From positions 33,993,001 through 34,057,000 of the forward strand of contig NC_091669.1 in NCBI RefSeq assembly GCF_042453785.1: a stretch of DNA of 64,000 bases, in the 5' to 3' direction. The translations under genes and the position numbers were made by a program. This DNA is from Malus domestica (Eukaryota; Streptophyta; Magnoliopsida; Rosales; Rosaceae). Under the pieces are notes generated by a model, which was not told the DNA's origin, ran no database searches, and saw only the letters and a program-made list of their open reading frames with translations. Shown here piece after piece: positions 55,534-64,000 of the stretch (its first letter is position 1; the number at the start of each line of letters is the position of its first letter).

Positions 55534-55765
55534 GATGATTTCTTGGAAGAGTGTATCTCTATGACTCGCAACCCTCAACAACACCGTCCTTTCTATTGTA
55601 AAAGCTGCCTACTTGAAAGAGTCAAGAATGATGATTGTTTAGAACCATGCAAGGGCCACTTAAGGAGGCAATTTATTAAAGAATGCTGGAGCAAGTGTGG
55701 CTGCCATAGACCATGTGGAAATTGAGTAGTCCAAAGAGGCTTAAATTGGAAGTTGCAGGTTGGAA
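55534..55765 (+). pseudogene. SUVR-type histone methyltransferase fragment (pre-SET)
   Basis: DDFLEECISMTRNPQQHR...FYCKSCLLERVKN, then CLEPCKGHLRRQFIKECWSKCGC...PCGN, is the pre-SET zinc-binding region of SUVR1/2/4-type H3K9 methyltransferases, with its many Cys ligands intact. At the position where the family has Arg after CGN there is TGA (55,723-55,725), a CGA-to-TGA change; the match resumes VVQRGLNWKLQV and stops at what should be an exon end (GT at about 55,759). No SET or post-SET domain follows. It is a captured single exon rather than a gene. Confidence 0.75.
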
Positions 55766-57271
55766 TCTATTTAAAATGCTCTTTCTGGTTATTGTTAGTT
55801 GATGGAGTGGGGTATTTGTTTTCTTATTGATGTAAATCTGTGCATATATTGTTCATGAGTTTTAGTGGTTATATTCTCGAAAGATGTGATAAACAAGTGC
55901 AGATCTTGGTTCGGAAAGTGATGCGAAAATATTCTTAACACACAAATTTAACCCTCTTTTGACAACTGTAGTATAAGTATAAGTAGGGATCGTTCTGGAC
56001 CGGAGATTAGGAGGGCTTGCTAATAACCTCTAAACTGACTCAAAAACATAAAACTAAACTTAAAAATACTTAACAAGACTCACAAGACTCAAAGCAAACT
56101 TAAAATACTGAAAACAGCTTAAAACAACCAAATAAACTTAAACTAGACACTCGAAATGACTTTGGACGAAAATTGACTTTTACTTGAATCAAAACACTTT
56201 AAAACACAAACTAAAACAGATTTGAAACACTTTGAAACAAGAAACTAAAAGGGGGGTTTTGATTGGGATGAAGTTGAAACAAAAAAACAAGTATGAAAAA
56301 CTAGACAGATTGTAAAACAAATTTGAGAAATAAGATGATGGATGTGATAGCTAGAGGCTTTTTCTCCACACATGACATGTATGCAAATAACTTAATTTCA
56401 AGTTATTACTTCATTGAATTATGAACGACAATGCTCCAAATTAACCGTGACATCACTAGTTAACTCTCAGTTTTTCCTTATTTTATTGGATTGGATGACA
56501 TCATTCGACAACCCAAAATATTCTTCTAAAGTTCCCTACATGACATCATAATAGATATACAATCAAAGATCATTACGTTTAATGAAAATCATAAGCATTG
56601 ACAAAGCACTTGCAACTATGACATCATGTCACTCATGCTAGGAATTGAACTTAACGCGATCGTTTATAAGCGACCTTCACTACATGTGAATATAAGTTTG
56701 TAACGATTATGTGAAACTTCCTTATATTCTAACAACGGATTTATGCATGCCAATTAAGTGTCGACCCTTAATTAACAAATACAAATAAGTTATCAATCAA
56801 ATAGTTAAGCCAATTGCATTCACGATTCAAGAGTTCATAACTGGAATTTATCAAATTATATTGCATACATAATCATGGCTTTGAAATCACCCATAGCCAA
56901 GAGGGGTTTAGCCACTCATATTTACAACAAAACGAAATGAAATGAATTTAAACATTAGAAACAAAAGAAAGAAAACACCTAAACGCTCCAACGATCCAAG
57001 TTGGACAGCAAGCATGTCCAAGCACTTTCCTTCCATTCCTTTGCTACGACACAAGGTGTTGGTGAGTGTTTGAAGGTTTGTTTGTATGGAGGAATGGATG
57101 TGAAGATGAATGGATGTGTTTGGATGAAGGTTGTGTTGAAATGGGAGTGAATGATCTAACCAAGTATGAACTTAATTTATGTTACACACACTTCCTTTTA
57201 TAGAGGAAATGCATGGCAATGGAGGGGAACATGGAGTGGTGTAGCAATTGAGTGCAATGATACATGAAATA
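55766..57271. other. Intergenic repeat-like DNA, no gene seen
   Basis: The phrase 'agtagggatcgttctggacc' and the A/C-rich sequence after it resemble non-coding parts of Athila-like retrotransposons in related genomes, from memory. No LTR pair or frame can be bounded here. Confidence 0.35.
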
Positions 57272-59010
57272 TGTTGATGCACAAAATCAGCGAGGACTTT
57301 GGTCCAACAGAAAGTGTCAGGTTTGTGACCTTCGCTTGGTTGCTTCGATCACTAGTGAAGATAAGTACGTAAATGAATAAGGACATGGAAGCAAACACAA
57401 GATGTACGTGGTTCACCCAGATCGGCTACGTCCACGGAGTAGATGAGTTCTCATTAATTGTGAAGGGTTTACACAAATACATAGGTTCAAGCTCTCATTT
57501 TGTGAGTTCTAGTGAATAGTTTAGTACAAAATGACATTAGAGATTATTGTGGGAGAATGATCCTTATTTATAGAGGAGAGTTTCTAGTTTTGTTCTAACA
57601 TTGACACGTGTCGTGTTGTGATTGGCTTCTGATGTTGACACGTGTCGAGCTGTGATTAGCTTCTGATGTCAACACGTGTCGCATTGTGATTGGCCTCCTG
57701 GTTGAAGGGAAGCTCTTCTGGGTCCTTGATGGTATAACGTTGACCGGTGCTCAGTAGTTTCAGGATTGGTCAAGTATGGTACAAACAGTGCTCCCCTAAG
57801 TTCCAGAATGAGGGAAGCTCCTCGGTTGGGGACTTGCAAGATCCAAGCCATTGAGTAATCACGAAACTTCTAAGTACTGAAGTGTGGTATTATTTTCACG
57901 TGCCTTATCTGTCTCATATGTAGATGTGGCATCTTCTCTGGAAGTACTTTTCCTCCATCCATGGGTGGTATCTTTAACCGATGAAGATGCACAAGGTAAT
58001 GTATCAATTTCACTTGAAGCTTACTTGTAGTTTCGGGCTTGGTCAAGTGCGATACAAACCCTATAGTAGGAGTCCCCCAAGTCGCCGAGCTAGGAGATCT
58101 GCCGAAAAAGGTGACAGACAAGGTAAGTAGTCAAACTTCCAAGCAAGCAACCCAGGATCGGAGGTTCGACTTCGGCTTCGGTTGATTGTTCTCTTTCTCA
58201 TTGTCTCTCATTCAGCTGCCAGGATAAGGAGAAGCAAATGGAGAAGAGATGATATGAGATACTTTTGCTTTTGAAGAAGTAACTTTCCACAGGCTTATTC
58301 TTGAACTGTGCTGGAGGGTTTTCTGGTTCCCTTCAGAGTATAAGGCCGACTCAAGAATTTGAGGGTCAAAACAAGTCCATCAAATCTAGAGTACGTTCGA
58401 CCTTGATGATATGGGATACTTTTGCTGTTGACGGAATAATGAATGTGGTATGGAAATGTGTCGTGCTGTAGTGATCTGTTTCAGCTCACCGTTGAACCTT
58501 CTGCTTCAATCTTTTGCACGGCAGAAGTGGTGTGCAACCTTTGCATTTAAATGGTCCTTCAGAACATTCCTTCATAGTGACTCATCCACGCTTGGCAGCT
58601 TCAGTGTAAAGAGCCAATATCTGATCAACTATCATGAGGTATGTGCCGGTGGAATTCATGACCTTGACAGCAGTTGAAGATGAGTTCTCGAGAGCAATGC
58701 TAAGTAAGTAACCAGGCAAAGGTCTCAGGCAGTCAGTTCCAGATTGGAGGTTTGATTTCAGGTTCCGACTGACTGCTCTCTTTCTCTTTGTCCTGCTGGT
58801 GTGGACAAGGACGAAGACAAGGACAGGGAGAAAGCATGATATGGGATACTCTTGCTTTCGACCCTGATGATATGAGATACTCTTGTTCTTGGTGTGGCTT
58901 ATTTGCTGAGGTATTATCGGGGGGAAATAAAGCTGAGTATTTCGAGAGGTTATGTTGAGGGTGCATTCTCAAATGCGAGAAAGGGTTGAGCATTTTTGCA
59001 GGTTTGCCTG
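57272..59010 (+). mobile_element. LTR-retroelement-like sequence, limits uncertain
   Basis: Starts TGTTGATGCACAAAATCAGC, LTR-like, and contains a TATA-like 'cttatttatagagg' near 57,567. Two related blocks, about 58,105-58,270 and 58,690-58,860, share 'gaggttcgacttc'-type and 'gatatgggatactcttgc'-type words. No primer-binding site or coding was recognised, so this may be a LARD-like or fragmentary element. Confidence 0.35.
57601..57702 (+). repeat. Three 34-bp tandem repeats, each with an ACACGTGTC site
   Basis: Units start at 57,601, 57,635 and 57,669. Each carries GACACGTGTC or CACACGTGTC-like palindromic cores (AACACGTGTC in the third) plus 'tgtgattggcttctgatg'. CACGTG is the G-box core bound by bZIP and bHLH factors, ABRE-like in this context. 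Confidence 0.9.
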
Positions 59011-60761
59011 TTGATCGGATCATATTTATATATATTTTTACTTCGAATTCACTCGTCTTTTCTTAGTTAGTTCCTTATATTTTTGAGCTATTTACGTTAT
59101 TTTTGTGTTTATAGGATCTGTTATGCAAAGAAAATAAAAATAGCACAAATGAGTTTTAAATAATAAATAGAAAGAGTAGAGCACGGCATGATGAGAAAGA
59201 GAGGAAGTGGAAATCAAAGAATGAAAATAAACTGCAAAGAAAGAGAAGGAGTGCATGATGGCAAAAACAAAAGAAAAGAAAAAATTTCATGGCAGACACA
59301 GGTTGAGTGGAAGAATAAAAGAAAGAAAAGAGAAGACAGTGGGGAGAAAGAATAAAAAAAACTAGTGCAATGCGCAGAAGAGGAGAAAATAAAAGAAATG
59401 GGACGGAAATCATGGGACGGACAGACTGCAGAGAACAAAAGGAGGAGCAGAAAAATATATAAAACAGAGGGATAGACAGCAACAGCGCAGCTTGAGCCTC
59501 GGGGAATAAAAATAAAAAGAAGACTTAAGAAGGAGAGTGGACCAAAGAGACTGCGGAGAGACTGCCAGAAAAGCAGGAGAGTTGACGTGAGCGGGAGATA
59601 GATAGACTCGGACTGGCTGGCGCAGTGCGCAGAGCATAAGAAAGAGACACGGGGAGAGCAGGGAGAAACTGACTGACTGGAAGGAAGAGAAGGCGCAGGA
59701 AGGCAGAGAGCAAGGCAGCAAGAAAATTAGAGGCTTCACTCCATTTTTCTTAGTTTTATCTTCTCAAACTCATATTTTACTTTTGGTTTAATTTAAGAAT
59801 TATGTGTAACTAATTTTTAGTAGTTAGGGCTTGTTTTGAAGCCCCGAATATGATTGTAAGTTTGTTGTGATATTTTGTTTGAATGACTTTTATGAAAGGA
59901 TGAAAATTGTTTGACTACTTATGTCATTGATAAATTCTTTATGTGTTTCTATGGATGCATACATAGTGAGCATATCTAGGATTTTAATGCTATGAATATA
60001 TGTCTGCCTGCCCTTGTTGAATGAGGACCTACATATGTTCTAGAGTAGCACTTGTTAATTGTGGTTAACATGTGAAACGATTTCTAGGATAAGTAAGACA
60101 ACACCAGTACTTACGATGCCTTGTGATGACTCAAACTTTTTTTATTCTTAATGATTTCTACTTGTTAAATCTATGAACACACCATTCTAGATTGCATGCT
60201 AGGGACTAAGTTAAGTTGAAAACATCATTCTCTTAACATACTACGTAAGAAAGAGTAATAGGTTGTGTTCTAACATTGAGCCAACTTGAGCATCTTCATC
60301 CGGAAATAAAAGGAATTTGAATGAAACATAACATGTTTACATGATTATTTGGTGGTGGATAGCATGTCCCCTAACTCGTTTTTCTTAACTTGTGAATCAA
60401 AATCTATTGGTATTATTTAAAATCTGTTTCTGTACTGTTTTTGTACGATTTAATTTAAATAGCAAATCAACTCCATAAATCCCAAAAATTTGTGAGACTG
60501 TCGTACTGTGTGTCTAGTTTATGTGTATAAAATTTCGTTTCATTTGGATTAGTGTAAGTTGGTTTAATAATTATTGTTCGGTGGCTGGTCAGTGGAGATA
60601 ACCACCCTGTTTTTGTGACATTTTTAAGTATTTGGATAAAACAATCTTCTGCGGGAAAGACCCTTATTTTCATATGCTACAATTGACAAATCTTAGTGTT
60701 AATAAGGAAAATTAATAGGATTATTTTGTGCTACTTTGTGGTGCGTTATAATTACCTATCA
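59011..60761 (+). repeat. Putative 5' LTR of the Athila-like element
   Basis: The right end 'attacctatca' is 6 bp before the primer-binding site, so it is well placed. The left end is guessed at TGTTGATCGG or TGATCGGATC near 59,010. That would give about 1.75 kb, in the range of Athila LTRs. The purine-rich stretch 59,160-59,740 is low complexity and its minus-strand frames are not genes. The partner LTR is outside the window. Confidence 0.5.
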
Positions 60762-60767
60762 AATTTT

Positions 60768-60787
60768 TGGCGCCGTGTCGCCGGGGA
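60768..60787 (+). other. Primer-binding site, tRNA-Asp type
   Basis: TGGCGCCGTGTCGCCGGGGA matches the usual TGGCGCCGTTGCCGGGGA primer site (complement of tRNA-Asp) apart from a small internal change. Confidence 0.75.
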
Positions 60788-60932
60788 TTGTTATTTCTGA
60801 TTGCTTATATTTTATTTTTATTATTTTTAGTTTTTATTTTTATTTTTATTTTTATTTATTTTTATTATTTTCTATTTCTTGTCTATTTAGTGTTTTTGGT
60901 TTTGTTTTTATTTCAGGTACTCTTTGTAGTAC

Positions 60933-63900
60933 ATGCATACTCGAAAGTCTAAGAGCATTGATCTAGCTTCATACGATCCAGAGATTGAACGAACATTTCG
61001 AAAGCTTCAGAGAAAAATCAAGAAAAAGTTTGCATCGGTGTCTTTACCGCCATCTTCTCCACCACATTTAAGTTCGGAAGAGGAGGAGGAACCACAAAAA
61101 GGCATGGCTGATAACCGTACATTGAGGGAGTTGGCAATGCCAAATACGGATCAACAGCCATTGTGCATCACATATCCAAATGCAGAAGGAGGATGTGAGA
61201 TCAAGTCCGGCATGATTCACTACTTGCCTAAGTTCCATGGGTTCTCAACAGAGGATGCCAACAAGCATCTCATGGAGTTTCACGTGGTATGCTCAGGAAT
61301 GAGACCAGCAAATGTGGATGAGGAGCAAGTCAAATTGAGGGCATTCCCATAAACATTAGAAGCCAAGGCAAAGGAGTGGCTTTACAATTTACCCCCGGGA
61401 TCAATGAACACCTGGAACCAGGTGAAGCAAGCATTCTTGGAGCAATATTTTCCAGCCACCAAAGCTGCAAGCATAAGGAAAGACATATGTGCAATCCGAC
61501 AACAACATGGAGAGCCCTTTGGAGATTACTATGAGTGATTCACACATTTGGTTGCATCTTGTCCTAATCATCAAATTTCAAAGCATCTTTTAATACAGTA
61601 TTTTTATGAAGGATTATGTGGTACTGATCGTATAATGCTTGATGCAGCCAGTGGAGGAGCATTCATGGACAAGACACCAATAAATGCTAAGGCATTATTA
61701 AAGAACATTGCTGGCAACACACGACAATTTGGAGGGAGAGATGAGCTACCTTTTAAGAAAGTTAACGAGGTAAGTGCTAATTCTAGTATTGAATTACAAT
61801 TAGCTAACTTGACTAATCTTGTGCAACAGGTTATTGTGGCTCCAAAACAGGTGTGTGGTGTATGTTCAATGATGGGACATGCCACGGACATGTGCCCTTC
61901 GTTGATGGATCAAGGTGGTCTTGAGCAAGCTAATGCGTTAGGAGGGTTTCAAGGGCAACAAAGGCAAAAGTATGATCCATACTCCAACAACTATAATGTA
62001 GGGTGGCGCGATCATCCACACTTAAAATGGAACAATCAAGACAATGGACAACAATCTGTTCCCAACAATTATAACCGTCCGCCTGGCTTCTTTCAAGCAA
62101 GACCGCAGGCACCATTTCAGCCTCAACAACAACAAGCTCCAAGTAAGTCTCTTGAGGATTTAATTGCTTCTTTAGCTAACTCTACTCAATCTCATTAACA
62201 GAAAACAGACAAAGCAATTGAAAACCTTGAGCGCCAAATGAGTCAGTTAGCAAGTTTGATGGGGCAACAACACCAACCAGGAAGGTTACCAAGCCAAACT
62301 GTGACAAATCCAAATGCGGAGCAGTTAAATGCTATGACTTTAAGGAGTGGAAAAGAAGTTTTTGAGCATCCAAGGATGCAACAAGGGGAGTTACAAACCA
62401 AAAATCTTGAGCAAGATGAAGCTTCAACAGAAATTGAAAAGTCTTCTAAAGCAGTTGAATTAAACAAAAAAAATTCTAATACTGTAAGAAAAGAAATTCA
62501 AAATTCATTTAACTCATGTGTCCCTATTCCTTTCCCTCGCAGGTTTATGAAGTCAAAGAAAGAGCAAACTGATAAGGAAATCTTGGATACTTTCCAGAAA
62601 GTCCAAGTGAACTTACCTCTTTTAGATGCCATAAAACAAGTGCCCAAGTATGCAAAGTTCCTTAAAGAGCTTTGTACAAACAAGAGGAGATTCAATGATC
62701 AAGAAACTGTGGCATTAAGTGAGGAAGCATCAGCTGTTTTGCAAAGGAAGCTACCACCAAAGTTGAAGGATGCCGGTAGCTTTACCATTCCATGTGTAAT
62801 TGGAGGGAAAGAGTTTGGGAGAGCATTGTGTGATTTGGGGGCATCCATCAATCTGATGCCATATTCAATGTATGAATCATTGAACCTTGGAGAGTTGAAG
62901 GAAACAAAGGTAATAATCCAGTTGGCAGACCGTTCAAATAGATATCCGAAAGGCTTATTGGAGGATGTACTTGTGCAAGTGAATGAGCTTATTTTTCTTG
63001 CTGATTTTTTTGTTCTTGAGATGGAACATGACCCTATGCCTACTGCACTTCCTCTTATATTGGGAAGACCATTCCTTAGAACGGCACGTACAAAGATTGA
63101 CGTCTATGATGGTACCTTGACCATGGAAATTGATGGAGAAATTGTCAAATTCAGAATCTTCGATGCTATGAGGTACCCTAATGATTTTGAATCTTGTTTT
63201 TCTATTGATGCGTTTGACTATTTTGTGCAGGATTGTTTTAATGAAAGTGTGGGACAAGGTAATTTAGAAAAGGTGTTAGTGCATAGCATTACACAGGAAA
63301 AGCTTAATACTTTCGAGCACATTGAAGAAGAATTAATTCAGACTATGGCAGATCTTGAGTCTCTTTCACCAATTCACGGTAAGTCTTCTGCCTATTTTAT
63401 TTCTCTTCCTATTTCTAACAAAAAAAATCTTCCTTCTGTGATTCAGGCACCAAAATTAGAGCTTAAATCGATTCCTGAATATTTGAAGTATGCATTTTTG
63501 GGAGAGGAAGAAACATTACCAGTCATCATATCATCACAACTCACAGCAGAGGAGATGGAGAAACTGATCCGGGTACTGAAGTATCATAAAACTGCGATAG
63601 CTTGGAGCATTACAGATATCAAAGGTATAAATCCAGCTACATGTATGCATAAGATTCTGTTGGAGGAAGGTGCAAAACCAACAAGGGAAGCTCAACGGCG
63701 TTTAAACCCTCTCATGATGGAGGTCGTCAAGAAAAAGGTTATCAAACTTCTTGATGTTGGCATCATATATCCTATTTCAGACAGCAAGTGGGTGAGCCCT
63801 GTTCACGTAGTTCCAAAGCGATCAGGAGTCACAGTTGTTAAGAATGAAGCTAATGAGCTAGTGCCTACACGTGTGCAAAATAGTTGGAGAGTTTGTACAG

Positions 63901-64000
63901 ACTATCGGAAGATAAACAACACCACACGCAAGGATCACTTTCCAGTCCCATTCATTGATCAAATGTTAGAAAGGTTAGCTGGTCATTCTCATTATTGTTT
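60933..64000 (+). pseudogene. Athila-like Ty3-gypsy Gag-Pol, 5' part, running off the window
   Basis: One frame runs from 60,933 to the end of the window and is broken only by three in-frame stops: TAA 61,350-61,352, TGA 61,536-61,538 and TAA 62,196-62,198. Gag includes YLPKFHGFSTEDANKHLMEF and AKEWLYNLPPGSMNTW, and a zinc knuckle C-x2-C-x4-H-x4-C (VCGVCSMMGHATDMC, about 61,855). The aspartic protease has the active-site sequence CDLGASINLMP (about 62,830), and the reverse transcriptase begins near 63,700 (KWVSPVHVVPK, WRVCTDYRKIN) and continues past 64,000. The Gag type and the tRNA-Asp primer site point to Athila. The three stops make it defective unless suppressed; the pol part seen is open for 1.8 kb, so decay is slight. 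Confidence 0.88.

Noticed and set aside
59156..59739. Minus-strand ORFs rich in Ser, Phe and Leu
   Set aside because: They lie in a purine-rich stretch inside the putative Athila LTR; low-complexity translation, no known domain.

Overview
The window reads as nuclear DNA of a flowering plant, a eudicot and most likely a rosaceous tree of the apple/pear type. The genes have GT-AG introns, plant-only families are present (alpha-expansin, tau GST, NAC, PRAF, ALIS), the intergenic DNA is AT-rich, and transposable elements are dense. The Rosaceae guess rests on my memory of the repeat types (5S-bearing Cassandra LTRs, tRNA-derived SINEs); it is inference. Nothing prokaryotic, viral or CRISPR-like is present.

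Layout. 0-8.2 kb: a Cassandra LTR, an EXPA13-type alpha-expansin (+, 2 exons), a single-exon AXY9-type xyloglucan O-acetylation protein (-), and a second Cassandra LTR with a perfect target-site duplication. 8.6-10.5 kb: a 499-bp hAT MITE followed by a decayed LINE reverse-transcriptase remnant. 11.2-12.2 kb: a tau-class glutathione S-transferase (+, 2 exons). 14.2-28.0 kb: a PRAF gene (PH, RCC1 repeats, FYVE, BRX; +, 9 exons). Its largest exon is split by an intact young Ty1-copia element (17,540-23,165) and by a 2.2-kb non-autonomous hAT element (23,868-26,061). If both insertions and one copy of each duplication are removed, a 1,035-codon reading frame remains without a stop. 28.8-29.4 kb: a TRIM element. 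30.6-35.0 kb: a six-exon NAC transcription factor with a hydrophobic C-terminus. 35.9-40.2 kb: probable CACTA transposon remains holding a 2,042-bp solo LTR. 41.8-52.5 kb: a complete eight-exon ALIS (CDC50 family) gene on the minus strand. Its fifth intron holds a 7.4-kb Ty3-gypsy element that starts 12 nt past the splice donor. 53.9-55.8 kb: a patch of diverged repeats enclosing fragments that resemble a VPS13-type gene and a SUVR-type histone methyltransferase. 57.3-59.0 kb: LTR-like repeats with a 34-bp tandem array. 59.0-64.0 kb: the 5' part of an Athila-like Ty3-gypsy element that runs off the window.

The host genes are unrelated single loci and not a cluster. Two concern the cell wall (expansin; wall polysaccharide acetylation), one detoxification, one transcription, one lipid-flippase chaperoning and one phosphoinositide/RCC1 signalling. 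What connects the window is layered transposition: eight insertions can be bounded, six of them by exact target-site duplications. LTR divergence counted by eye suggests the copia insertion in PRAF (3 differences in 701 bp) is younger than the gypsy insertion in ALIS (about 14 substitutions and 2 indels in 739 bp). I found no new biological system. The most unusual loci are the doubly interrupted PRAF gene and the chimeric gene-fragment patch at 53.9-55.8 kb.
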